Shown in pieces: positions 23,896 through 32,057 of a stretch of 36,996 nucleotides of DNA. The stretch's first letter is position 1. Each line of letters opens with the position of its first letter. This DNA comes from Bacteroidota bacterium (GTDB lineage: Bacteria > Bacteroidota > Bacteroidia > UKL13-3), in NCBI GenBank assembly GCA_027488905.1, contig JAIYAT010000016.1, positions 1 through 36,996 on the forward strand. Direction: 5' to 3'. A program made the translations under genes and the position numbers. A model generated the notes under the pieces. The model saw only the letters and a list, made by a program, of their open reading frames with translations, made no database searches and was not told the origin of the DNA.

Positions 23896-25311
23896 ATGAA
23901 AATAGAACAAATTTATACTGGATGTTTGGCGCAAGGTGCCTATTACATTACTAGTAACGGTGAAGCTGCTATAATAGATCCATTGCGTGAAGTGCAGCCT
24001 TATTTAGACCGCGCAGAAAATGACAAGGTTAACATCAAATACATTTTCGAAACACATTTTCACGCAGATTTTGTAAGTGGTCATTTAGACCTTAGCAAAA
24101 AAACAGGTGCAGCAATCATATACGGACCTAATGCCGCTCCAGAGTTTGAGTGCATTGTTGCTCTGGACAGTCAAATTTTTGAAATTGGAAAAATCAAAAT
24201 TAAAGTGCTTCACACCCCAGGACATACCATGGAAAGCACTACCTATTTGTTGATAGATGAAAATGGAAAAGACCATGCAATTTTTAGTGGAGACACTTTG
24301 TTCATTGGAGATGTTGGTAGACCAGATTTGGCTCAAAAATCAGCAGCCATGACACAAGAGCAGTTAGCTGCCACCTTGTTTCATTCTTTAAGAAACAAAA
24401 TCATGACTTTGGCTGATGATGTAATTGTATATCCTGCGCACGGAGCTGGTTCGGCTTGTGGTAAAAACATGAGCAAAGAAACTGTTTCTACTATTGGCGA
24501 GCAAAAAGCTAGCAATTATGCTTTGCGTTCAGACATGACCGAAGAAGAGTTTGTAAAAGAAGTAACTGATGGCTTATTGCCACCTCCAGGCTACTTTGGA
24601 ATGAATGTGGCGATGAACAAAAAGGGATATGATAGCTTTGAGTCTGTATTAAACAATGGCATGCGCGCATTAGAACCAGCTGCCTTTGAAGCTGCAGCAG
24701 AAGAAACAGGTGCGTTGATTTTAGACACCAGAGGCGCAGCTGAATTTTACAAAGGTTTTGTTCTTCAAAGTATCAATATTGGTTTAAATGGAGATTTTGC
24801 ACCTTGGGTTGGAGCAATGATAGTAGACGTAAAACAAGCTATTTTATTAATTGCAGAAGAAGGTAAAGAAGAAGAAGCAGTAACCCGCTTGAGCAGAGTA
24901 GGTTTTGACAATGTAATTGGCCACTTAAAAGGAGGATTTAACAACTGGAAAGCTGCCGGAATGGAAGTGGATACCATCAATAGAATTACTGTTGATGCAT
25001 TTGCTCAACAAGTTAAAATTGGAGAAAGTAAAATCATTGATATACGCAAAGAAACAGAATATGCTGCCGAGCATGTAGATGAGGCTTATAGCAAACCCTT
25101 GGCTTTTATCAATGATTGGATTAAAGATATAAACCCAGAAGAGCATTTCTTTATGCATTGTGCTGGTGGATATAGAAGCATGATTGCCGCAAGTATTCTT
25201 CAAGCAAGAGGTTACAGAAATTTTAGTGAAGTTGAAGGTGGCTTTAGCGCCATTGCAAAAACAGAAATTCCTAAAACAAATTTCGTTTGCCAAAGTAAGA
25301 TTTTGAAATAA
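23896..25311 (+). CDS. CstB-like persulfide dioxygenase-rhodanese fusion
   Basis: 471 residues in three parts. Residues 1-240 are a metallo-beta-lactamase-fold persulfide dioxygenase like ETHE1: THFHADFVSGH (H54 predicted Fe ligand), HTPGHT (H110), SGDTLF (D133), and C188 in AHGAGSACG, matching the extra cysteine of CstB. Residues about 260-357 are a rhodanese domain without the active cysteine (loop LIAEEGKEEEAV). Residues about 365-471 are an active rhodanese with C422 in MHCAGGYRSM. In Staphylococcus CstB this order converts low-molecular-weight persulfides to thiosulfate. The protein is cytoplasmic (no signal). It is preceded by a regulated promoter and followed by a rhodanese lipoprotein gene. 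A strict CstB activity is inferred from domain order. Confidence 0.9.
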   Translation: MKIEQIYTGCLAQGAYYITSNGEAAIIDPLREVQPYLDRAENDKVNIKYIFETHFHADFVSGHLDLSKKTGAAIIYGPNAAPEFECIVALDSQIFEIGKIKIKVLHTPGHTMESTTYLLIDENGKDHAIFSGDTLFIGDVGRPDLAQKSAAMTQEQLAATLFHSLRNKIMTLADDVIVYPAHGAGSACGKNMSKETVSTIGEQKASNYALRSDMTEEEFVKEVTDGLLPPPGYFGMNVAMNKKGYDSFESVLNNGMRALEPAAFEAAAEETGALILDTRGAAEFYKGFVLQSINIGLNGDFAPWVGAMIVDVKQAILLIAEEGKEEEAVTRLSRVGFDNVIGHLKGGFNNWKAAGMEVDTINRITVDAFAQQVKIGESKIIDIRKETEYAAEHVDEAYSKPLAFINDWIKDINPEEHFFMHCAGGYRSMIAASILQARGYRNFSEVEGGFSAIAKTEIPKTNFVCQSKILK

Positions 25312-25317
25312 GCTACT

Positions 25318-25369
25318 GGCAGTTGCCTTTTGGTAGTTGGAATTAGCCAATTGCTAAAAGCCAACAGCT
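25318..25369. repeat. Imperfect palindrome between persulfide dioxygenase and rhodanese genes
   Basis: CTTTTGGTAGTTGG (25327-25340) pairs over all 14 positions, counting G-U pairs, with CCAATTGCTAAAAG (25347-25360) around a 6-base loop. The pairing extends with gaps to 25318 and 25369. The G-U pairs occur only in plus-strand RNA, which argues that the structure forms in the mRNA. It may be a dispersed palindromic element or an mRNA processing or stability signal. There is no T run. Confidence 0.55.
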
Positions 25370-25390
25370 AAAACCTAAATAATAAAAAAC

Positions 25391-25777
25391 ATGAAAAACA
25401 AATTAATAGTTGGATATTTAATGTTGGCTTTATCAATGATAGCCATCTCTTGCAATGGACAAAGCACTAAGCCTAAAACCACACAAAAAACAGATTCAAC
25501 AAAAACAATAACAAATAAAAAAGATAAAAATATGAAGACAATTATTGTAGATGTGCGCACCGTAGGAGAATGGAATGATGATGGACATGCAGATTGTTCA
25601 GTAAATATTCCCTTAGATAGATTGCAAGGAAGCATAGAAGAACTAAAAGGCTACGAAAAAGTAATTCTAGTTTGCCGCAGCGGAGCACGCGCAGGTTCGG
25701 CTAAAAGCATGTTAGAAGGCGCCGGTATTTCCAATATCGAAAACCTTGGTGCTTGGCAAAACATAAACTGCCAATAA
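25391..25777 (+). CDS. Rhodanese-domain lipoprotein
   Basis: 128 residues. A signal ending AISC gives a lipidated C21; a lysine/threonine-rich linker (about 25-48) leads to a short rhodanese domain with VDVRTVGEWNDDGH, and C95 in the active-site loop VCRSGARAG. The protein should be anchored in the periplasm or outer membrane, where it could carry sulfane sulfur or pass persulfide to other proteins. It lies 79 bp after the CstB-like gene, with a hairpin between, and 36 bp before the YeeE/YedE pair. Sulfur carriage to the transporter is an inference. C69 and C127 are also present. Confidence 0.85.
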   Translation: MKNKLIVGYLMLALSMIAISCNGQSTKPKTTQKTDSTKTITNKKDKNMKTIIVDVRTVGEWNDDGHADCSVNIPLDRLQGSIEELKGYEKVILVCRSGARAGSAKSMLEGAGISNIENLGAWQNINCQ

Positions 25778-25813
25778 AGCAAATTAACAAACAAAAAAAC
25801 AACAAACTTCTCC

Positions 25814-26383
25814 ATGAACTTTATAGAATTTATTTCTCAACCTTGGCCATGGTATGTGGCCGGGCCACTTATCGGTTTAACCGTTCCAACTTTGCTTATA
25901 ATTGGCAATAAAACATTTGGCATAAGTTCTTCTATGCGACATATATGCGCTGCTTGTATACCCGGTAATTTGCCTTTTTTTAAATACGACTGGAAAAAAG
26001 AAATCTGGAATCTCTTTTTTGTTGCTGGTATATTCATTGGGGGTGTTTTGGCGGTTAGTTTATTAGGTAACCCTGAACCAATTGTGGTTAATCCAAACTT
26101 GACTGAAGAACTAAATGGCTATGGCATTACAGATTACACGAGCCTGATGCCAAACGAAATATTTAACTGGGCTAATTTATTTACCCTCAAAGGATTTATT
26201 ATGATGGTTGTTGGCGGTTTCTTAATAGGCTTTGGGACTCGTTATGGCGGTGGCTGCACAAGCGGTCATGCCATCATGGGACTTAGCACCTTGCAATGGC
26301 CTTCCTTAGTTGCAACCTGCTGTTTTATGCTGGGTGGTATTTTAGTAGCCAATTTTGTACTTCCTTTCATTTTAAACCTTTAA
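25814..26383 (+). CDS. YeeE/YedE-family transporter half, PmpA-like
   Basis: 189 residues with four hydrophobic segments and the family motif FGTRYGGGCTSGHAIMGLS, in which C148 is the conserved cysteine of the thiosulfate pathway. Two more cysteines, C45 and C48, sit in MRHICAACIPG. In E. coli YeeE (TsuA), a single longer protein carries thiosulfate along a line of cysteines; here the function is split between this gene and the next, the arrangement often seen as PmpA/PmpB. Thiosulfate or a related sulfur species is the likely cargo, but direction is unknown. The next gene starts 11 bp later. Confidence 0.85.
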   Translation: MNFIEFISQPWPWYVAGPLIGLTVPTLLIIGNKTFGISSSMRHICAACIPGNLPFFKYDWKKEIWNLFFVAGIFIGGVLAVSLLGNPEPIVVNPNLTEELNGYGITDYTSLMPNEIFNWANLFTLKGFIMMVVGGFLIGFGTRYGGGCTSGHAIMGLSTLQWPSLVATCCFMLGGILVANFVLPFILNL

Positions 26384-26394
26384 TCTAACTTCAC

Positions 26395-26913
26395 ATGGAA
26401 AACATCAATACAACTCCTATAACAGGAACAATTGACCAAGATTTATTACTTCGTGAACAAGACGCCATGTGCGTGAATGAAAGTAAGCTTGAACATAAAT
26501 GGTATCATAACCTAAAATATCTTGCTGTAGGAATAGGATTTGGAATCCTATTTGTAAAGGCTGAAATTATTAGTTGGTTTCGTATTCAAGAAATGTTTCG
26601 CTTTCAATCCTTTCATATGTTTGGTGTAATTGGAAGTGCTGTAGCAGTTGGCATGCTTTCAGTATTTATTATCAAAAAGTTTAACATCAAAACCATTTAT
26701 GGTGAAACTATTGTGTTTCATGTTAAAGAGTTTAACAAAGGAAATATCTATGGCTCGCTAATGTTTGGCTTTGGTTGGGCCATAACTGGGGCTTGCCCAG
26801 GACCGCTATTTGCACAAATTGGTAGCGGCGCAACTGTAATTGCGGTAACCCTTTTAAGCGCCATTGCTGGTACTTGGGTGTACGGCTATTTTAGAGATAA
26901 ACTTCCACACTAA
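26395..26913 (+). CDS. YeeE/YedE-family transporter half, PmpB-like (DUF6691)
   Basis: 172 residues: a hydrophilic N-terminus of about 38 residues (with C26), then four hydrophobic segments, with the conserved FGFGWAITGACPGPLFAQIG (C134) in the third. This is the complementary half to the preceding YeeE/YedE gene and should form one inner-membrane thiosulfate-type transporter with it. The TsdA-like cytochrome gene follows after 21 bp, so all appear to be on one transcript. The N-terminal extension is of unknown purpose. Confidence 0.85.
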   Translation: MENINTTPITGTIDQDLLLREQDAMCVNESKLEHKWYHNLKYLAVGIGFGILFVKAEIISWFRIQEMFRFQSFHMFGVIGSAVAVGMLSVFIIKKFNIKTIYGETIVFHVKEFNKGNIYGSLMFGFGWAITGACPGPLFAQIGSGATVIAVTLLSAIAGTWVYGYFRDKLPH

Positions 26914-26934
26914 TATTAAGATTTAACCTTAACA

Positions 26935-27990
26935 ATGGATTCGCAAGAGTTACATCAAAAATTATCAAAAAGTGTAAAACAACTGATGTGGGTGCTTGCA
27001 ACACTAGCACTTACATTGGTTATTGCTGTAATACTTTATTTTAATAGAGAAGGTTTGAACCAAAAGTTAAATGGAGAAAATACTGAAGCAACAGACTCGG
27101 TTCAAACCGAAAAAAAAGAAACTGCCTTTTGGCAGGCGGTGGACCTTAATTTAATTAAAGACCCAGCACAAAAAGAACTTGTATGGTATGGCAAGGAATT
27201 AATAAGCCATACTTCTAAATATTTAGGACCTAAAGGTAGTGTTACCCAAATTAGCAATGGCATGAATTGCCAAAACTGCCACCTCGATGCTGGCACAAAG
27301 GTGTTTGGCAACAACTACGGCTCAGTGGCTGCAAACTACCCAAAATTTAGGGCCAGAAGTGGCACAGAAGAAGACATTTACAAACGTGTGAATGATTGCT
27401 TTGAAAGAAGTTTAAATGGTAAAGCTTTAGACACCTTAAGCAAAGAAATGCAAGCCATCAAAGCTTATATTACTTATATTGGATCAAACACAGAAAAAGG
27501 AAAAAAAGCAGAAGGATCTGGTTTCAAAGAATTGGCATTTTTAGACAGGGCAGCCGACCCCAAAAAAGGTAAAGAAATTTATGCAGCCAAATGTCAAAGT
27601 TGCCATCAGGCAAATGGGCAAGGCTTGCTAAATGCAGAAGGAACTGAATATAGTTTCCCTCCATTGTGGGGAAAACACGCGTATAATGATAAAGCTGGTT
27701 TGTTTAGAATTACTTTTTTTGCCCGTTACGCAAAATACAATATGCCCTTAGGCGCATCACATGAAAACCCCCAATTAACTGATGAAGAAGCTTGGGACAT
27801 TGCTGCATTTGTTAATTCGCAACCTAGGCCTACCAAGGCAACGCCAAACGATTGGCCAGATATTTCACAAAAACCAATCGATCATCCATTCGGACCATAT
27901 ACCGATGGGTTTTCTGAAACACAACACAAATTTGGACCTTTCAAACCCATTAAGGCGGCTAAGGAAGCTTCCACCAAAAAACAATCTTAA
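26935..27990 (+). CDS. tsdA: TsdA-like dihaem thiosulfate dehydrogenase, membrane-anchored
   Basis: 351 residues with an uncleaved-looking N-terminal anchor (about 18-37). Two c-type haem sites are present: NCQNCH (C112, C115, H116) and KCQSCH (C220, C223, H224). The segment NGMNCQNCHLDAG, followed by RVNDCFERSLNG with C155, is characteristic of TsdA, where that cysteine is the unusual axial ligand of haem 1. M270 in KYNMPLG may serve haem 2. TsdA oxidises two thiosulfates to tetrathionate, passing electrons to a c-type cytochrome or quinone pool; some homologues work in reverse. The protein should face the periplasm. Two exact GGTTYRAACC sites (27052 and 27099) lie 47 bp apart in the linker after the anchor. 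Confidence 0.88.
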   Translation: MDSQELHQKLSKSVKQLMWVLATLALTLVIAVILYFNREGLNQKLNGENTEATDSVQTEKKETAFWQAVDLNLIKDPAQKELVWYGKELISHTSKYLGPKGSVTQISNGMNCQNCHLDAGTKVFGNNYGSVAANYPKFRARSGTEEDIYKRVNDCFERSLNGKALDTLSKEMQAIKAYITYIGSNTEKGKKAEGSGFKELAFLDRAADPKKGKEIYAAKCQSCHQANGQGLLNAEGTEYSFPPLWGKHAYNDKAGLFRITFFARYAKYNMPLGASHENPQLTDEEAWDIAAFVNSQPRPTKATPNDWPDISQKPIDHPFGPYTDGFSETQHKFGPFKPIKAAKEASTKKQS

Positions 27991-28002
27991 CTAGCATAAT
28001 AT

Positions 28003-29430
28003 ATGAAAAAGTTTCATGCAATGCTGCTGTTAATGGCACTTGTTTTTTTCGGTTTGACCCAAACCCTGATGGCGCAAAATTTACCCTATCAGCATTATAC
28101 TGAAAGAGACCAAAATCCTACAGACACCAATAACCTGCAACACTTCTTTAGAAATGGGAGTTTTTATGGACATGCCCGCTATTACACCTCTTTTACTGAT
28201 AATGCCGATGATTTAAGTGATTACTTTGCCAATGCTTTTGGAATGGGAATAGGATACGAAACAGGAAAGTTTAAGAACTTTCAAATTGGCATCAGTGGAT
28301 TTTTCATTTATAACTTATACTCATCAAATCTTGCTAAACCCGATCCATTAACTGGATTGCTTTCTAGGTATGAATTAGGTCTATTTGACATGGAAAACCC
28401 AAACAATCATAAAAACCTAGATAGATTAGAAGACTTATACATTAAATATAATTACAAAAAATCGAATGTTAAATTTGGCAAGCAACACATTAGAACCCCT
28501 TTTATAAATCCGCAAGATGGCAGAATGAGACCTACTCTAGTGGAGGGGATTGTTCTTAACTATAATGAGGTAAAGAACACACGATTGGATATCGGCTTTT
28601 TGTACAAAATTTCTCCAAGAAGCACCATTAAATGGTTTGAGATTGGCGAGTCTATTGGTATTTTTGCCAGTGGCTTAAACCCTGATGGCAGTAAATCAAA
28701 CTATGCAGGCAATCTAAAAAGTAATGGGGCTTTCTATGCAGGTATTACGCACCAATTGAAAAAGCATCACGATTTTCAAGTTTGGAACCTTTATGTAGAG
28801 AATATCTTTAATACGAGCCTTGTTCAATACAATGGAAGTTTTAACTTCAAGAATAAAACAAAACTAAATTTAGGTCTTCAAGGGATAATGCAGCAAGCCA
28901 TCAATGATGGTGGTAACCAAGACCAAAGTAAAACCTATATGCTTAAAGATAATAAGTCATATACCTATGGTGCAAGACTTGAAATTGCTAAAGAAAAAAC
29001 AGGTTCATTCCAACTTAACTATAATAGAATTACTGAACATGGAAGGTATCTGATGCCAAGAGAATGGAGCCGCGACCCCTTCTTTACCTTTATGCCAAGA
29101 GAACGCAACGAAGGCTATGCAAATGTACATGCTGTAAATGCAGTAATAGGGAAAAGCTACGGCAAATCTGGTTTTAGAAGCGATTTTAGCTATGGAAGAT
29201 TTTATATGCCAGATGTAAAAAACCCCGAAATGAATAAATACGCTTTCCCTTCCTATTGGCAGTTTAATGCTGATATACGCTACAAAGCACATAGGTTTTT
29301 TAAGGGATTTGACTTACAACTTTTGTATGTTTACAAAGGACAAATGGGAGACAATTACAAAAACAACAGATACGTTTTTAATAAGGTTGACATGAGCTTA
29401 TATAACTTTGTTATCAACTACCACTTTTAA
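28003..29430 (+). CDS. OprD-like outer-membrane porin of the sulfur cluster
   Basis: 475 residues with signal peptide ending TLMAQ (about residue 25) and repeated amphipathic strands ending with YNFVINYHF, a typical beta-barrel C-terminus. The segments GSFYGHARYYTSFTDN, KSNVKFGKQHIRTPF and PREWSRDPFFTFMPRERNEG resemble the OprD-type outer-membrane channels of Bacteroidota. It lies 12 bp after the TsdA-like gene and 10 bp before the SoxB-like gene and is probably co-transcribed, which suggests a channel for thiosulfate or tetrathionate. The substrate is inferred from position only. Confidence 0.75.
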   Translation: MKKFHAMLLLMALVFFGLTQTLMAQNLPYQHYTERDQNPTDTNNLQHFFRNGSFYGHARYYTSFTDNADDLSDYFANAFGMGIGYETGKFKNFQIGISGFFIYNLYSSNLAKPDPLTGLLSRYELGLFDMENPNNHKNLDRLEDLYIKYNYKKSNVKFGKQHIRTPFINPQDGRMRPTLVEGIVLNYNEVKNTRLDIGFLYKISPRSTIKWFEIGESIGIFASGLNPDGSKSNYAGNLKSNGAFYAGITHQLKKHHDFQVWNLYVENIFNTSLVQYNGSFNFKNKTKLNLGLQGIMQQAINDGGNQDQSKTYMLKDNKSYTYGARLEIAKEKTGSFQLNYNRITEHGRYLMPREWSRDPFFTFMPRERNEGYANVHAVNAVIGKSYGKSGFRSDFSYGRFYMPDVKNPEMNKYAFPSYWQFNADIRYKAHRFFKGFDLQLLYVYKGQMGDNYKNNRYVFNKVDMSLYNFVINYHF

Positions 29431-29440
29431 AACAACAAAC

Positions 29441-31156
29441 ATGACAACTTCTTCTAAAAATGAAAATTCACCTAGGCGCAGCTTTATTAAATCTTTAGGA
29501 AAAATTGGACTTGGTGCTGGCCTTATTCCAACGCTACCAGCCATGGCTGCTGCAGAGGAGTTAGAAAACTCAGAAGTTGGAGGAGAAAAACCTTCGGATA
29601 AAGAAGTAGTTGTTCAAATACTACAAACCACCGATGTGCATTGTCAAGTTTATCCGCATGATGAGTTGTTTTGGGAAAACGATAAAGCAGTTTTTAGAAA
29701 AGCGGGTGGCTATGCGCATTTATCTACCTATCTAAAAAAAGAGAAAAAGAAAAACCCAAATACCTTTATAATAGATACTGGTGATATGTTTCAAGGCAGC
29801 GCTTTGTCTGGAAAAACCACGGGCAAGGCAATGGTTCCTATTTTAAATGCACTAGATTATAACCTTTATCTGCCCGGAAATTGGGAAGTAATTTTTGGCA
29901 AAAGAAATATGCAAACCTTAATGGGAGCCCTACAAGCCCCAAAAGTTTGTGCCAACATGTACCACGATTTAGGTGAAGGCAAAAAAGGCGAACTAATTTT
30001 TCATCCCTATCATATTTGGAATGTAGCAGGAATTAAAATTGGTTTCCTAGGATATACAGATCCATTGGTACCTATAAGACAATCACCAAACTATAGCAAA
30101 GGAATTCTTTATACCAAGCCAGAAGAAAATTTAAAACACTATGTTGAAGTATTAAGAAATGACGAACAATGTGCTTTCATCATAATACTTTCTCATCTAG
30201 GCTTATCCCAACAAATAGCCTTGGCCAATAACCCAGACTGCGAAGGTGTAAATTATATTTTAGGTGGTGATACACATGAAAGGGTAAGGAAACCCATTCA
30301 ATGCAAATACTCAAAAGTGGTTGAACCTGGAGCCTTTGGTTCATTCATAGGCAAACTGCAACTAACCATAAAAAATGGCAAAGTAATTTCAGATAATTAT
30401 TTGCTAGATGAATTAAGTCCTGAAAATTATAAAGCAGACCCCATATTGAGTAACATCATCAAGGAAAATGAACTCCCATTTAAAGAAGAAATTTCACAAA
30501 TAATAGGTTACAGCACTTTGCCCTTGTATCGCTACTTTGTAATAGAAAACACCATCGACACCATGGTGTTAAACGCACTTGCCTGGCAAATGCCTGAAGT
30601 GGATATTGTACTTTCCAATGGCTTTAGGTTTTGCCCTCCAAAGAGCACCCCAGACCATACTGGCAACATCCCCATCAACAATGGCTTTATTTATGATATG
30701 CTGCCTGTAGATAGCAACTTAAAAACAGGCGAAATTACTGGAAAGCAATTGTTAGAGTGGCTAGAAAAAGAACTAAACAATGTGTTTGCCAAAGATGCCT
30801 CGAAACGTTTTGGTGGTTGGGTGATTAAATTTCAAGGGATGCAAATTGAGTTTAAAGCTTTTGAAGCCATGGGAAAAAGGGTTCAAAAAGTATTGGTTAA
30901 AGGAAAACCTATTGATGAAAATGCCATTTATAAAATATGTGCTTGCGAGCGTGATGGCGACCCTGTGGATATGCTTTGTAGAATTAAAGGCGTTGCAAAT
31001 CCAATAACACATTCTTTTACCTTGCACAAAACCATGAAAGACTACCTCATTAAAAACTCACCTGTTACGCCTACTTTGCCTTTAAATGCTAAAATTTTAG
31101 ATGGACCACAAACTTTATTAACCCAAGTTTATGGTGTAGACTATAACTTTAGGTAG
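29441..31156 (+). CDS. soxB: SoxB-like thiosulfohydrolase/5'-nucleotidase-family protein, Tat-exported
   Basis: 571 residues from the ATG at 29441; an upstream TTG extension overlaps the porin gene. A twin-arginine signal SPRRSFIKSLG begins at residue 10. The metallophosphoesterase core shows QTTDVHCQ (D65, H67), DTGDMFQGS (D112, D115), PGNWEVIFG (N147) and LSHLG, then GGDTHERV where 5'-nucleotidases have GGHTHD. The NWE in place of NHE and the ERV after the last motif resemble SoxB rather than ordinary nucleotidases. The C-terminal half is the 5'-nucleotidase domain (SNGFRF). SoxB hydrolyses sulfate off SoxYZ-bound thiosulfate in the periplasm, yet no SoxYZ gene is nearby. It is the last clear sulfur gene of the cluster. 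Confidence 0.75.
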   Translation: MTTSSKNENSPRRSFIKSLGKIGLGAGLIPTLPAMAAAEELENSEVGGEKPSDKEVVVQILQTTDVHCQVYPHDELFWENDKAVFRKAGGYAHLSTYLKKEKKKNPNTFIIDTGDMFQGSALSGKTTGKAMVPILNALDYNLYLPGNWEVIFGKRNMQTLMGALQAPKVCANMYHDLGEGKKGELIFHPYHIWNVAGIKIGFLGYTDPLVPIRQSPNYSKGILYTKPEENLKHYVEVLRNDEQCAFIIILSHLGLSQQIALANNPDCEGVNYILGGDTHERVRKPIQCKYSKVVEPGAFGSFIGKLQLTIKNGKVISDNYLLDELSPENYKADPILSNIIKENELPFKEEISQIIGYSTLPLYRYFVIENTIDTMVLNALAWQMPEVDIVLSNGFRFCPPKSTPDHTGNIPINNGFIYDMLPVDSNLKTGEITGKQLLEWLEKELNNVFAKDASKRFGGWVIKFQGMQIEFKAFEAMGKRVQKVLVKGKPIDENAIYKICACERDGDPVDMLCRIKGVANPITHSFTLHKTMKDYLIKNSPVTPTLPLNAKILDGPQTLLTQVYGVDYNFR

Positions 31157-31180
31157 AACAAGAATTAGTATCTTGCGCCA

Positions 31181-31948
31181 ATGCCATCTGTGTTTTACCA
31201 GAAAATATTACCGCAAGAAAAAGTTAGTGCAGAACAATATCGTGAATTCCTAGAAAGAGGTTGGTATAGGGTGCAACAAATCTTGATGACTACCGACTTT
31301 ATTATGATGGACGGAATGCCCCGCAGGAAAGAATCAATCGAAGATTTTCAAGGTTATTTCCAGTATCAAGGTAAGGAGGTTGGACCAGTATTTTGGCTCA
31401 GGATAAATTTAAACCAACTTGCAAAACCTAAAAAACATCCTTTCCAAAAATACATTGAAACAAATTTCAGGATAGAGGTTAAACCATTTGAATATCAACC
31501 AGCTTACGAGGAACTCTATGCTAAATACCTAAACGGAATTGAGTTTGATGCCTCTCCTACCCTCTTTGATTACATCTTTGATGTTGAGGGTGGCGACTAC
31601 TTTAACTCAACTTCCATCAATCTATACCATAATGACCAACTCATTGCATTTGGTATTTTTGATGAGGCGGATACTTGCAGTGCAGGGATTATCAATTGTT
31701 TCGACCCAAGTTATAAAAAGTACAGCCTTGGGAAGTGGCTTATTCATAAAAAAATAAACCTCTCTATTCAAAAAAAACATACTTTTTATTACCCAGGATA
31801 TTTTAGCACGCGCATTCCAAAGTTTGATTATAAGCTTCAAATTGAACCCAATGCCACAGAAGTTTGGATAAGAGAAGCCCAACAATGGATACCTTTTGAG
31901 CCAAGTCTGATGACCAAGCTAGAAAATTATCTAATTGGTATTTATTAA
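31181..31948 (+). CDS. Arginyl-tRNA--protein transferase-like protein
   Basis: 255 residues, cytoplasmic. The C-terminal two-thirds fit the ATE C-terminal domain: FEYQPAYEELYAKYL, a strand AGIINCFDPSYKKYSLGKWLI, and YYPGYFSTRIPKFDYK. ATE/Bpt enzymes attach Arg or Leu to protein N-termini from charged tRNA. The N-terminal domain is unusual: it keeps LERGWYRVQQILMTT but lacks the CxxC cluster of typical ATE proteins. It may be an uncharacterised bacterial branch with another substrate. The gene is 24 bp after the SoxB-like gene, so it could be co-transcribed with the sulfur cluster, but a functional link is not evident. Confidence 0.7.
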   Translation: MPSVFYQKILPQEKVSAEQYREFLERGWYRVQQILMTTDFIMMDGMPRRKESIEDFQGYFQYQGKEVGPVFWLRINLNQLAKPKKHPFQKYIETNFRIEVKPFEYQPAYEELYAKYLNGIEFDASPTLFDYIFDVEGGDYFNSTSINLYHNDQLIAFGIFDEADTCSAGIINCFDPSYKKYSLGKWLIHKKINLSIQKKHTFYYPGYFSTRIPKFDYKLQIEPNATEVWIREAQQWIPFEPSLMTKLENYLIGIY

Positions 31949-32003
31949 ATTAAAAACATAACGAACAAACAACTTTTAACTTCATAATAAAAAATTAGGT
32001 TCA

Positions 32004-32013
32004 GGTTTGAACC
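32004..32013. repeat. Intergenic copy of the GGTTYRAACC palindrome
   Basis: GGTTTGAACC, 45 bases upstream of the start at 32058, in a 109-bp non-coding gap (31949-32057). An incomplete half copy, GGTTC, lies 9 bases before it. No clear TAnnTTTG promoter was found in this gap. Confidence 0.8.
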
Positions 32014-32057
32014 AAACTTTAGTTGAAGTGTATAACAAGCAACAAACATATTTTGCT

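Noticed and set aside
24925-25350. A 141-codon open frame on the minus strand
   Set aside because: It is antisense to the rhodanese domains of the CstB-like gene, which carry clear motifs in the plus frame.
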